Assembly: GCA_009779195.1 (NCBI GenBank)
Contig: WRET01000004.1
Location: forward strand, 25,468 to 89,467
Length of the DNA: 64,000 nucleotides
Source of the DNA: Micrococcales bacterium
GTDB lineage: Bacteria; Actinomycetota; Actinomycetes; Actinomycetales; Cellulomonadaceae
Direction: 5' to 3'
Under the pieces are notes generated by a model that had not been told where the DNA came from, did no database searches, and saw only the letters and a program-made list of their open reading frames with translations. A program made the translations under genes and the position numbers. The stretch's first letter is position 1; every line of letters begins with the position of its first letter. Positions 27,506 to 37,056 of the stretch are shown here, one piece after another.

Positions 27506-28879
27506 TCAGCGGGTCAGGTCTGCGGCCATCTCGGCGAAGGCGGAGACGAACACGTCGGCGTCGGCGAAAGTGTGCTGGACCGACAGCGTCCACTCCTCCT
27601 CACGGCCCGGTGTCATGAACACCCCACGGTTCATGTTGTACAACCAGGCCAGGTCAGCGAGCTCGCCGTCCTGGTGCTTCTTGTACGTGGCGTAGTCGAC
27701 GATCTTCTCCGGGGCGAAGGTGACACACCCTTTGGAGGCGACCCCGATGGCATAGCCGGGCAGGTCATGCTCGTCGATGACGGCCTGGCACGCGGCGACC
27801 AGGTGGTCGTTGAGGGCGTCGAGGTGGGCGTAGGCGGCCGGTGTCAACACCTGTTCGAGGGACGCCCGGGTGGCTGCCATGGCCAACGGGTTGCCGTTGT
27901 AGGTGCCCACCTGGTAGACGCCGCCATTCTCAACCACCGAGAAGACCTCCTCCGTGCCGCCGATCGCCCCCGTCGGCAGACCCCCGCCCAACGACTTGGC
28001 CAAGGTCACCATGTCCGGTGTGACGCCGAACCGTTCGGTGGCGCCCCCGGCGGCGATGCACAGCCCAGTTTTCACCTCGTCGAAGATGAGCACGATGCCG
28101 CGCTCGGCAGTCATCTGGCGCACCGCCTCCAGGTAGCCCGGTTCGGGCAGGACCACCCCGAGGTTCATCATGGCCGCTTCCATGATGACCGCCGCAGGTG
28201 TGCGTCCCTGGGCGGTCAGTGCGTCGATCCGGCGTTCCATCGCCCCTGCGTCGTTGAACGGCACCGGGACGGTCATCTCCACCGAGGAGGCAGGCAGGCC
28301 CTTGCCATAGGGCAAGGAACGCAGGTTGTCGCGGTCGCCGATCGCGTCGTAGGGCACCCCGATGGACACCATGACGTAGTCGTGGTGCCCGTGGTACGAG
28401 CCGAAGATCTTGACGATCGTGTCGCGGCCGGTCAAGCCCCGGGCGATACGGATCGCGTCCATCGTGGCCTCTGACCCAGAGTTCACGTACCGCCAGCGCG
28501 GCAGGTCCCAGCGCCTGGCCAGCTCTTCGCCGACGACGACACCGTCTTCGGTGGGTGCGGCGAAGTGCGTGCCTTGGGTGATGCGCTCGGTGACCGCGGC
28601 GGTGATCGCCGGGTGCGCGTGGCCCTGGACCATCGACCCGAAACCGTTGTGGAAGTCGACCATCTCGTTGCCGTCCACGTCCCACACCCGCGACCCCACA
28701 CCACGGTCGAGGTAGATCGGCCACGGGTCGCGCAGCTGGTACGACGAGGCCACCCCGCCTGACAGGGTGTGACGTGCACGCTCGTACATCGCCGCCGACC
28801 CGCCTGTGCGGGCGTCGAGCTGGGCAGACTCGCGGGCGGTGAGCTCGGCGATCCGGTCACGGTCGAGGGTGCGAGGCAT
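27506..28879 (-). CDS. Class III aminotransferase (glutamate-1-semialdehyde aminotransferase-like)
   Basis: 'FHNGFGSMVQGHAHPAI', 'NSGSEATMDAIRIARGLTGRDTIVKIFGSYHGHHDYV', 'LIFDEVKTGL', 'LAKSLGGGLPTGAIGGTEE'. Confidence 0.9.
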   Translation of the reverse strand: MPRTLDRDRIAELTARESAQLDARTGGSAAMYERARHTLSGGVASSYQLRDPWPIYLDRGVGSRVWDVDGNEMVDFHNGFGSMVQGHAHPAITAAVTERITQGTHFAAPTEDGVVVGEELARRWDLPRWRYVNSGSEATMDAIRIARGLTGRDTIVKIFGSYHGHHDYVMVSIGVPYDAIGDRDNLRSLPYGKGLPASSVEMTVPVPFNDAGAMERRIDALTAQGRTPAAVIMEAAMMNLGVVLPEPGYLEAVRQMTAERGIVLIFDEVKTGLCIAAGGATERFGVTPDMVTLAKSLGGGLPTGAIGGTEEVFSVVENGGVYQVGTYNGNPLAMAATRASLEQVLTPAAYAHLDALNDHLVAACQAVIDEHDLPGYAIGVASKGCVTFAPEKIVDYATYKKHQDGELADLAWLYNMNRGVFMTPGREEEWTLSVQHTFADADVFVSAFAEMAADLTR

Positions 28880-29032
28880 GTTCGTGCTCCTTCAGGTGTC
28901 TGGGCCCCTCATGGTATCGCCGAAATCCGAAGCCATTCCGCCCTGTCGGGTGCGGATCACGTGCCCAAGAGTTCTCGCAGCCACGTAATCCGTCGTGCAT
29001 GAGGTTGTTTTCCCCCAGCCCGAGCGCGGTGG

Positions 29033-29557
29033 CTACTCGATCCTGTCCTTCCAGTCCACCACCCGTAGCGGCACCACCAGCACCGGGCGGTGCTGGTGGT
29101 GGCTCAGGTGCGTGGCGACCGACCCGTTGAGCAGACGGCGCAGCCCGCTGCGCAGCCCCGGGGTGCTGGTGCCCACCATGATGACCGCTGCGTCCACAGC
29201 CCGTGCCAGGTGGGTCAGCGCACGGTCGGGCCGCCCTGCCAGGTACCGGAAGTGCCAGGAGACCTGCGTGCCGACGAGGTCGTGCAGAGACGACTCCATC
29301 TCGGCTTCGCGCTGTTTCCAGTTGTTGTCCACGTCCGGGTCGATATCTGCGTGGCGCACCGTCCCGTCGGGGAACTCCGCGATGGTGTACCGCAACGGGT
29401 CGACGTAGGCGAAGTACAGCTCGCAGGCTGCCGCACTGGCCCATGACACGGCTGTGAGCGTCACCAGGTCCGGCAGTCCCGGTATCAGCCCGACCACCGC
29501 CGGGTGCGTCCCGAACGGCGTCAGCCGAGACGGGTCTGGTTGCGGAGGTCTGGCCAT
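29033..29557 (-). CDS. Universal-stress-protein-like protein
   Basis: C-term 'AAVIMVGTSTPGLRSGLRRLLNGSVATHLSHHQHRPVLVVP' matches USP G-x(2)-G-x(9)-G(S/T) style motif. Confidence 0.65.
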   Translation of the reverse strand: MARPPQPDPSRLTPFGTHPAVVGLIPGLPDLVTLTAVSWASAAACELYFAYVDPLRYTIAEFPDGTVRHADIDPDVDNNWKQREAEMESSLHDLVGTQVSWHFRYLAGRPDRALTHLARAVDAAVIMVGTSTPGLRSGLRRLLNGSVATHLSHHQHRPVLVVPLRVVDWKDRIE

Positions 29558-29627
29558 GACGACGATCTTTGCGTACCTGTGGTGCCCGCGACTACCCCAA
29601 GGGCGCCGATACATGCGCCCTGGGGTG

Positions 29628-29843
29628 TCAGTGGTCGGTGCGCCCGCGGGCCCACCGCAGCGTCATCAGCCCGAACAGCACCCCGAAGACGCACGTCAAC
29701 GGTACGACGACACCGAGGTGGCCGGTCACCCACACAGCGGCAGTGACCACGAGCCCAACCGCCCACAGCGCTGTCCCGGCTGTGGCGATCGTGCTCAGCG
29801 GGACGTCCAGCGGTGAGGCCACCGAGCGTCGTGCGTCCACCAC
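29628..29843 (-). CDS. Small membrane protein (DUF2530-like?)
   Basis: 71 aa, two predicted TM helices; family assignment tentative. Confidence 0.5.
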   Translation of the reverse strand: MVDARRSVASPLDVPLSTIATAGTALWAVGLVVTAAVWVTGHLGVVVPLTCVFGVLFGLMTLRWARGRTDH

Positions 29844-29858
29844 ACCAGCCTACGGTGC

Positions 29859-30722
29859 TCAGGCGCTGGCGCGGTCCATCTCGACGTGGTGGGCCCGCTG
29901 CGCGGGGACGCGGTCGAGCATGGGCTGGCCGGAGGCGCGGGCGGCGACTGCGGCGAAGTAGTGCTGGCGGCGACGTTCGGCGACGCCCTCACGGTCGGGG
30001 GACGGGACCAGGTCAGGGTCCAGGGAGTGGTTCATACCGTCGCGCAGCAGGCCCAGGGCCTCGGTACGCATCTGGGAGATACGTGACTGGGTGACCCCGA
30101 GCTCTTCGGCGAGCTCGGCGACGGAACGTTCCTGCAAGAACAGGCCCTCGATGACGGTGCGCAGCCGGTCGGGCAGGCAGACCACCGCTGAGCGCAACCA
30201 GTGGATGCGCTCGCCGGCGAGCAACGACTCTTCTGGGGTGTCGTCGCCGTCACGGATCGTCTCGGCCACCGGGTGCTCGGTCGCGTCGATCGACAGCACG
30301 CGCCGTTCGGCGTCCATACGGGCGGCGTCCACCGCAGCGGTGTCGGTCCCCATGGAGTCGGCGAGCTCTTCGCGGGTGGGGGTGCGTCCGAGCGTGGCGC
30401 GCAGGGAGTCTGAGGCGTTGGCCAGCTCACGGGCCCGACGGCGCGCGCCGCGGGTGGCCCAGTCCATCGAGCGCAGCTCGTCGAGCAGCGCACCGGCGAT
30501 CCGCAGGGCCGCGTAGCGTGCGAAAGGAACGCCCGTGGTGGGGTCGTAGGCCTTCGCAGCGAGCACCAGGGCGAGGTTCCCGGCCGACGCGAGCTCGTCG
30601 CGCGAGACGGTCGGGGGCACGCGGTGCAGCATCTCGGTCACGTGGTAGCCGACGAGTGGCAGGTGGTTCGCGATGAGTTCGTCGACAGCGGGCATGTCAG
30701 CGATGGATGAGGCATTGGTCAC
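29859..30722 (-). CDS. fliA: FliA/WhiG-type (sigma-28) RNA polymerase sigma factor
   Basis: 'VSRDELASAGNLALVLAAKAYDPTTGVPFARYAALRIAGALLDELRSMDWATRGARRRAREL' and region 4 'SVAELAEELGVTQSRISQMRTEALGLLR'; GTG 30722 or ATG 30695 start. Confidence 0.85.
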   Translation of the reverse strand: MTNASSIADMPAVDELIANHLPLVGYHVTEMLHRVPPTVSRDELASAGNLALVLAAKAYDPTTGVPFARYAALRIAGALLDELRSMDWATRGARRRARELANASDSLRATLGRTPTREELADSMGTDTAAVDAARMDAERRVLSIDATEHPVAETIRDGDDTPEESLLAGERIHWLRSAVVCLPDRLRTVIEGLFLQERSVAELAEELGVTQSRISQMRTEALGLLRDGMNHSLDPDLVPSPDREGVAERRRQHYFAAVAARASGQPMLDRVPAQRAHHVEMDRASA

Positions 30723-31070
30723 GGCTGGTTTTTCGTCGCTTTGGGGCTCCGACTTGAGCCCGCAGACAACGCCGATCTTCTGCGCGCCTAGAAGTAACTC
30801 CGCTCCGGTCGGGTCGCAACCCGGGCGAACCGGTCGTCTAGATCCGGACGATCCACGTTTTCTGGGACGGTTCGACGGCATCATGGGACCAATCGACGGT
30901 GAACTGTCCGCTTTCCTTTCACCCAAGAGCTCACCCACAAAGACCAACCGGTTCTAGGCGCTCGAAGTGGGTGTCGCCCGGTCGGCCCCACCCTCACAGG
31001 TGGTTCGTCACAACTGCCCAGGCCCGACCGATGGGGGGGCAAGGCCAACTGGACCCAAGGAGACAACACA

Positions 31071-31550
31071 ATGCTGAGCGACCTGTCAGAGGTTCTCTGG
31101 CGTGAACGGCACCTGCTGGAGCTGCTGGTGTTCAAGCTCGAAGAAGAGCAGCTCGTCATCACCTCTGGACGCACCCGTTGGTTGGCGCACGCTGCCAGAG
31201 AGGTCGAGAACGTCCTCGACGAGATCCGCGCAGCGGACCTGGGGCGGGCTATCGAAGCAGACGAGGTCGCCGTCACTCTCGGCTTGGAACCGGGTGCCAG
31301 CCTCAACCAGCTCGCCAGCGCCGCGCCGGCGCCCTGGGACGAGCTGCTGCGCGCCCACCGTGACGCTTTCTGCTCGTTGACCTCGGAGATCAACTCGCTG
31401 TCGTCGGGCAACCGCGACCTGCTGGCGATTTCCTACCGAGCCACCCAGGAAGCCCTGGCGGGTTTGCAGAAATCCGTGATGACCTACGACGGGTCGGGCC
31501 AGAGCGCCGCCCAGGTGGCAGTGGCGCAGCTGGTCGACCGAGCGATGTGA
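31071..31550 (+). CDS. flgN: FlgN-family flagellar export chaperone
   Basis: Helical ~160 aa protein directly upstream of flgK; 'LWRERHLLELLVFKLEEEQLVITSGRTRWLAHAAREVE'. Confidence 0.8.
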   Translation: MLSDLSEVLWRERHLLELLVFKLEEEQLVITSGRTRWLAHAAREVENVLDEIRAADLGRAIEADEVAVTLGLEPGASLNQLASAAPAPWDELLRAHRDAFCSLTSEINSLSSGNRDLLAISYRATQEALAGLQKSVMTYDGSGQSAAQVAVAQLVDRAM

Positions 31551-31557
31551 TGAGCAT

Positions 31558-32970
31558 ATGAGCACCTTCTCGGGGATCAGCACGGCGCTCAGCTCTCTCA
31601 TCGCCCAGCGCCAAGCCATCAACGTCGCCGCCCAGAACCTGGCCAACGTCAACACTGTCGGGTACACCCGCCAGCGCGCCACCATGGTGTCGGTCGCCGG
31701 CACCGACGCCCCGGCGTTCTTCTCCAAGACCGACGGTGTCGGCAACGGGGTGCGGATCGACTCCATCGCGCGTCTCGCGGACGCTTTCGTCGACGCCCGC
31801 CTTCGCAGTGCCGCCGGCAACTCTGGTTACCTCACGGCCCGTGCCGAGGCATACGTCATGCTGGAGAACTCCTTCGGCGAGGGCTCAGGGTCGCCGGACG
31901 CGTTGTCGGCCCAGCTCGGGCAGATGTGGAACGCCTGGCAAGAAGCAGCGAACAACCCTGCGGAGGCGTCGAACAAAGCCGTCTTGCTCAACCAGTCGCA
32001 GCAGGTCGTGGACAAGATGCACGCCCTGGCGCAGTCGATCTCCACCCAGTGGAAGAACACGTACGCGGCGACGTCGGCCATCGTCAACGAGGTGAACGCG
32101 ACCGCCGCGTCCATCGCTGACCTCAACACCAAGATCCTGGGCCTGAGCGCCAACGGCCAGAGCACCGGAGAGCTGCAGGACCTGCGCGACCAGCTCATCA
32201 CCAAGCTGTCCGACATGGTCGGCGCGACGACCTCGCAGCGCGCCGACGGGCAGATCGACGTCATGGTCGGTGGCAACGCCCTGGTCTCGGGCAACCGGAC
32301 GTCCGAGCTGTCGTTGTCCAAGGTGACCTACACGCAGGCTGCCGCCGGTGAGTCGGTCACCTTGCAGTGGTCCGACCACCCGGGTGTCCCGCTGGCCCTC
32401 AGCGGCGGGACGGTCGCCGGGCACCTGACCACCCTCGCGGCCGCCGACGACGGCGGGATCCTCACCTCCGCCGGCCGTGCGCTCGACGACGTGGCCAACC
32501 AGATGATGAACGCCGTCAACCAGCTGCACTCCAACCCTCCAGGGACGGCTGTGACGGTGGACGGGACCCCTGGCGGGATGTTCTTCACCGGGACCGGCGC
32601 CGCCGACATCCGTCTGGCCATCACCGACCCGAATCTGGTCGCTGTCGCCGACGAGTCCATCGGTGGGTACGACGGGAGCGTCGGGCTGGCGATATCACGC
32701 CTGGCCACAGCACCTGGCGGGGCGGACGACATGTGGGCCCAGCTCGTGGTGAACACCGGGTCGCGGACCTCTGCTGCGCTGTCGTCAGCAGCGGTCGCCG
32801 AGAGGGCTCTGTCGTCCATCGCTGCCGAACAGCTCGCTGGTGCGTCGGTGGACGCTGACGAAGAGACCGTCAACCTGCTGACCTTCCAGCGCGCGTACCA
32901 GGCAGCCGCCCGTGTCATGAGCACCATCGACGAGATCTTGGACACCCTCATCAACCGAATGGCGGTGTAA
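31558..32970 (+). CDS. flgK: Flagellar hook-associated protein FlgK
   Basis: 'MSTFSGISTALSSLIAQRQAINVAAQNLANVNTVGYTRQRATM' and C-term 'EETVNLLTFQRAYQAAARVMSTIDEILDTLINRM'. Confidence 0.95.
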   Translation: MSTFSGISTALSSLIAQRQAINVAAQNLANVNTVGYTRQRATMVSVAGTDAPAFFSKTDGVGNGVRIDSIARLADAFVDARLRSAAGNSGYLTARAEAYVMLENSFGEGSGSPDALSAQLGQMWNAWQEAANNPAEASNKAVLLNQSQQVVDKMHALAQSISTQWKNTYAATSAIVNEVNATAASIADLNTKILGLSANGQSTGELQDLRDQLITKLSDMVGATTSQRADGQIDVMVGGNALVSGNRTSELSLSKVTYTQAAAGESVTLQWSDHPGVPLALSGGTVAGHLTTLAAADDGGILTSAGRALDDVANQMMNAVNQLHSNPPGTAVTVDGTPGGMFFTGTGAADIRLAITDPNLVAVADESIGGYDGSVGLAISRLATAPGGADDMWAQLVVNTGSRTSAALSSAAVAERALSSIAAEQLAGASVDADEETVNLLTFQRAYQAAARVMSTIDEILDTLINRMAV

Positions 32971-32972
32971 GC

Positions 32973-33884
32973 ATGATCGGTCGGGTCACCTCTCAGACCA
33001 TCGCGCGCTCGACGCTCGCGAACCTGCAGTCCAACCTGTCGTCGGTCTCCAAGCTCCAGGCGCAGCTGTCCAGCGGCAAGAAGGTCACCAAGGCGTCCGA
33101 CGACCCGGTGCACTCGGCCCAGCTGATGTCTTTGCGGGGAGAGCAGACCCGTAACAGCCAGTACGAACGCAACGTCCAGGACTCGAACAGCTGGCTGAAC
33201 ACCATCGACTCGGCGCTGCAGACCGCGTCGTCGAGCCTGCGCCGCGTGCGCGACCTTGTCATCCAGGGCGGCAACACGTCGTTGCCGAAGATCGCCAAGG
33301 ACGCGCTGGCGACCGAGATCCGCGAGCTCAAGGACGGGTTGCTCAAGACAGCGAACACCACCTACCTGGGACGCTCGGTGTTCGCCGGGACGTCGATCAC
33401 CGACGCTTTCAGCGGTGCTGACGCTGTTGACGGCCTCGGCAACCCTGCCCCGTACATGTGGAGCGGCAACGACGACGGCCACGTGCTCCGGGCAGTGGCC
33501 GACACCGCCGAGGTGAGGGTCGACTCCAACGGCCGCAACGTGTTCGGCGAAGGTGCTGACTCGTTGTTCGCCCTGCTCGACGAGATCGCCACGACGTTGG
33601 AGTCCGGCGGCAACCCCGCTGACCTCCTGGACCGGATCGACGCGTTCTCCACCGACATCCGCGCTGAGCTGGCCTCGGTGGGTGCACGCCAGCGCACCGT
33701 GGAGAACGCGGCCACCCAGCTGTCGGACGCTGGGCTGAACCTCACCACACAGGTCTCTGGGATCGAGGACATCGACCTCGCCCAGGTGATCTTGCAGCTG
33801 CAGTCCCAGCATGTGGCCTACCAGGCTTCCCTGGGAGCGGCGAGCAAGGCCTTAACCCCGAGCCTCATGGAGTTCTTGCGGTGA
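32973..33884 (+). CDS. flgL: Flagellar hook-associated protein FlgL
   Basis: 'MIGRVTSQTIARSTLANLQSNLSSVSKLQAQLSSGKKVTKASDDPVHSAQLMSLR'. Confidence 0.95.
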   Translation: MIGRVTSQTIARSTLANLQSNLSSVSKLQAQLSSGKKVTKASDDPVHSAQLMSLRGEQTRNSQYERNVQDSNSWLNTIDSALQTASSSLRRVRDLVIQGGNTSLPKIAKDALATEIRELKDGLLKTANTTYLGRSVFAGTSITDAFSGADAVDGLGNPAPYMWSGNDDGHVLRAVADTAEVRVDSNGRNVFGEGADSLFALLDEIATTLESGGNPADLLDRIDAFSTDIRAELASVGARQRTVENAATQLSDAGLNLTTQVSGIEDIDLAQVILQLQSQHVAYQASLGAASKALTPSLMEFLR

Positions 33885-34351
33885 AGACACAGGTCAAACA
33901 GGCGCCTACCGCCGAGGCACCGGCACCGGCGCCCAGCGACGACGCCCTGGAGGTCGCCACCAGGACCGGTTCTGCGGCAGTCCCGACCCGTTGGGACTTC
34001 GTCGAACCGCTGCCTGGGCTTCCCGGTCGCCGGTCCTACGACTTGCAGGCCCTCGACGATCTTGGTGTGCTGTTCGCGATCCGCAGCGACCCGCTGGACG
34101 GACCGCAGATCCGCTTGTTCCTGGTGAGCCCACACGTGTTCTTCCCTTCGTACACCCCGCAGATCCCAGCCGACGCGCTGGGCCAGACGCCTGCCGACGA
34201 GGTGCTGTTCGTCGTGGTGCGTCCGGCAGACACCGAAGGGGAAGCGCCGACGGCCAACCTGCTCGCGCCGCTCGTGGTCGACCCGGCCACCGGGCGCGCT
34301 GCACAGGTCGTGCTCGAAGGGGAGCACCCCCTGCAGGCTCCGGTGGGCTGA
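33881..34351 (+). CDS. fliW: Flagellar assembly factor FliW
   Basis: 'VEPLPGLPGRRSYDLQALDDLGVLFAIRSDPLDGPQIRLFLVSP...' with position after flgL; 4-bp overlap. Confidence 0.88.
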   Translation: MKTQVKQAPTAEAPAPAPSDDALEVATRTGSAAVPTRWDFVEPLPGLPGRRSYDLQALDDLGVLFAIRSDPLDGPQIRLFLVSPHVFFPSYTPQIPADALGQTPADEVLFVVVRPADTEGEAPTANLLAPLVVDPATGRAAQVVLEGEHPLQAPVG

Positions 34352-34380
34352 CCGTGCGCTACTTCCACGGTGGAGGAGCT

Positions 34381-35598
34381 ATGACCGACGTCGACGACCA
34401 AGTCCCGATGCGACGGTGGAGCACCCCAGCCATCGGCCGCCAGCCCGTCGTACGCCCAGACCGTTCGGTGTTCGCCTGGGCGTTGCGCGCCGAGTCGGGC
34501 CAGGGTGACGCTGAGGCTTCCCCGGCAGCCGTCGACCAGCTCGACCGGGCTGTCGAAGCCGAGTACGCCCTGCTGGACCTGGCAGCCCTGACCAGCGGAC
34601 GGCCGCTCATCGTGCGGTGCACCCCGCGGATGCTGTCCGGCGAGCACCCCCTGGGCGCCGACGGTGTCGAGGTCGTCCTGGAGCTGCCCGGGGCCCTGGC
34701 CGCCGACCCGGCGACCCCCGCGGCGGTCGAACGGCTGCGCGACGAGGGCACCCGGCTCGTCCTGGGGGACTACAGCGCGACGCCGCAGCAAGACGCCCTG
34801 CTCGACGACGTGCATATCGTCAAGGTCGCTGCCGCAGCTGACAACATCGCCGAGCTGGTCACCCATGCCCACGACGCCGGTGCCACGGTGATCGCCGAGC
34901 ACGCCGACTCGCGCGCAGATATCGACCGCGCCCTCGATGCCGGGGTGGACCTGCTGCAAGGCCCCATGTTCGAACGTGGCGGCGACGTGCTGGAGCAGGA
35001 GTTCACCGCTGGTGAGCTCCAGTGCCTCGAGCTCATGGCGTTGCTGTCGGACGACCCTGTGGACCAGGCGGCCGTCATCGGCCTGGTCGCCGCCGACCCC
35101 ATGCTCTCGGTCCGGGTGCTGCACCTGGTGAACTCTTCGGCTTTCGGCCTGCCCCGCGAGATCGACTCGGTCCGCCAGGCTGTGGTGCTGGTGGGGCCGC
35201 ACCACCTGTCAGCCCTGGCGATCTCGTCGTTGATCGGCGCTCAGGTGTCCACGGTGGCTGAGCTGTGGGCCATACTGACCCGCGCCCTGGCCTGCTGGGA
35301 CCTGGCAGGCTCGGACGCTGGCTACACCGTCGGGCTCCTGTCGGCCGTCGCCGAGCAGCGCCACCTGGCCATCGAGTCCCTCATCTCCCGCACCGGCGTC
35401 TCCCAAGAGGTCGCCGACGCCCTGTTCTTCCACTCCGGCCCCCTCGGCGAAGCCCTTGCCGCCATCGTCGCCCACGAGGCCAACGACATGATGGGCGTCC
35501 TGGCCGCAGGCCGTGACCCCCACGACGTGTCCGCCGCCCTCCTGGCAGCCGTCCCCGAGGCCCTGGCCATCGCCTCCTCCCTCTCCCTGGACACCTGA
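34381..35598 (+). CDS. HDOD protein with degenerate EAL-like N-terminus (paralog 2)
   Basis: 'FAWALRAE' lacks EAL Glu; HDOD 'LQCLELMALLSDDPVDQAAVIGLVAADPMLSVRVLHLVNSSAFGLPREIDSVRQAVVLVG'. Confidence 0.88.
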   Translation: MTDVDDQVPMRRWSTPAIGRQPVVRPDRSVFAWALRAESGQGDAEASPAAVDQLDRAVEAEYALLDLAALTSGRPLIVRCTPRMLSGEHPLGADGVEVVLELPGALAADPATPAAVERLRDEGTRLVLGDYSATPQQDALLDDVHIVKVAAAADNIAELVTHAHDAGATVIAEHADSRADIDRALDAGVDLLQGPMFERGGDVLEQEFTAGELQCLELMALLSDDPVDQAAVIGLVAADPMLSVRVLHLVNSSAFGLPREIDSVRQAVVLVGPHHLSALAISSLIGAQVSTVAELWAILTRALACWDLAGSDAGYTVGLLSAVAEQRHLAIESLISRTGVSQEVADALFFHSGPLGEALAAIVAHEANDMMGVLAAGRDPHDVSAALLAAVPEALAIASSLSLDT

Positions 35599-35612
35599 GC
35601 CAGGCGGATCAG

Positions 35613-35694
35613 CCTGGATCCACCTGTTTTCGCTGTCGCGAGTGCCACCTGGCACGCTGGCTGCGTTGTCGCTGCTGCTCGGCGTGGATCCGGG
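35613..35694. repeat. Imperfect inverted repeat CCTGGATCCAC / GTGGATCCGGG flanking ~60 bp
   Basis: 35613-35623 and 35684-35694; one mismatch; sits at junction between flagellar/HDOD operon and DUF4143 gene. Confidence 0.5.
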
Positions 35695-35695
35695 G

Positions 35696-36934
35696 TCAGG
35701 GGCCGAGGTGGCGGATACTGATGACGTGCACGTTGTCGGGACGGGTGTAGCTGGCTCCGGTGCCGGTCACGATGGCCAAGAACCGTGGGGGGCGTGACAT
35801 CCGGGCGCTGATGCGGACCAGTTTCGCGGCGGCGGCGTCTATGACGGTGGGGTGGGGGGACAGTTTCGCCTCGACTCCTGCCCACTGCACACCGTGGACC
35901 AGCACGGCGTCGATCTCGTTGTCGCCTTCGCTGAACGCGCGGACTTCTGTCTCGTTCACCTGGGCGTAGGCGGTCAGGTCGCGGAAGACGAGAGACTCGA
36001 AGAGCTGGCCGAACGCCTCAGGGTCGTCGGTGAGGGCTTGCGGGGTCGCGCCGAGCGCTGCGGCGGCCAGGGACGGGTCGGCGAGGTGCCATTTCGGCGA
36101 CTTGCGCACCTGGGCGCGAGAACGCAGGTGACCGCCCCACGCAGGCTGTTCGACGACGGTCCACAGGCGGACGAGAGCATCGGTGTATGCACTGACCGTC
36201 TTGGTGGTGACCGGCTGTCCATACAGCGCGGTGTCGGCTTCCAGGGAGCGGGAGGTGACGTAGGTGGCACTGGCACGGGCATAGGCGAACAGCAAGGCCG
36301 CGACCCGGCGTGGGTCGTGGCGGACCCCGTCCACCGTGACGATGTCAGCACCGCCGACTGTGCGCAGGTAGTCGTGGTTGGCTGCCATGGCGTCAGCCAA
36401 TGGGCGTCGCTGGTTGGACGGCCATCCGCCGGCGCACACGATCTGCGCGAGCTCGCCGATGCTCGCGGCATCGCATGCGCTGTTGACCGGCTTGCCGGCC
36501 CACAGCGCCGACAGCGACACCGTCGAGGTGGAGTGGCCTGACTCGGCCAGGCTCATCGGCTGCATGCGCACGAAGGCGAACCGCATCGCTCCGGAGTGCC
36601 GGGTGAGGTCTTCTTTCGGTGTCGCCGACCCAGCGAGGATGAACTGCCCGTCGGCCTGGCGCTCGTCCACCGCAGCACGCACGGTGTTCCACAGGTCTGG
36701 TACCAGCTGCCACTCGTCGATCAGCCGGGGTGTGGTCCCCTCGATCGCCGTCGCAGGGTCGGTCTGGGCGGCCCGTCGCAGGTCCGGACGTACGTCGAGC
36801 CGTATCGCGCTGGCGGCCAGGCGTTGGCCGGTCGTCGTCTTGCCGCACGCCTTCGGCCCTTCGAGGACGACCGCCCCCGCGCGACGAAGTGCTGCCTCCA
36901 GTTGGGCATCGACCAGTCGAGGCGCATACTCCAT
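35696..36934 (-). CDS. ATP-binding protein with AAA_14 and DUF4143 domains
   Basis: 'MEYAPRLVDAQLEAALRRAGAVVLEGPKACGKTTTGQRLA' Walker A, 'IDEWQLVPDLWNTVRAAVD', C-term DUF4143-like 'LFESLVFRDLTAYAQ'. Confidence 0.88.
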   Translation of the reverse strand: MEYAPRLVDAQLEAALRRAGAVVLEGPKACGKTTTGQRLAASAIRLDVRPDLRRAAQTDPATAIEGTTPRLIDEWQLVPDLWNTVRAAVDERQADGQFILAGSATPKEDLTRHSGAMRFAFVRMQPMSLAESGHSTSTVSLSALWAGKPVNSACDAASIGELAQIVCAGGWPSNQRRPLADAMAANHDYLRTVGGADIVTVDGVRHDPRRVAALLFAYARASATYVTSRSLEADTALYGQPVTTKTVSAYTDALVRLWTVVEQPAWGGHLRSRAQVRKSPKWHLADPSLAAAALGATPQALTDDPEAFGQLFESLVFRDLTAYAQVNETEVRAFSEGDNEIDAVLVHGVQWAGVEAKLSPHPTVIDAAAAKLVRISARMSRPPRFLAIVTGTGASYTRPDNVHVISIRHLGP

Positions 36935-37056
36935 GGATTCAGAGTAGCACGTTCCCAATATTATGGGAAACAAGCCGCTAGACGGGCCTACGGGAGCGGC
37001 CGTCGATCTGGTGATCGGACCGGTGGCAAGGTGCGGGGCACCAGACCGAGGGCGGC

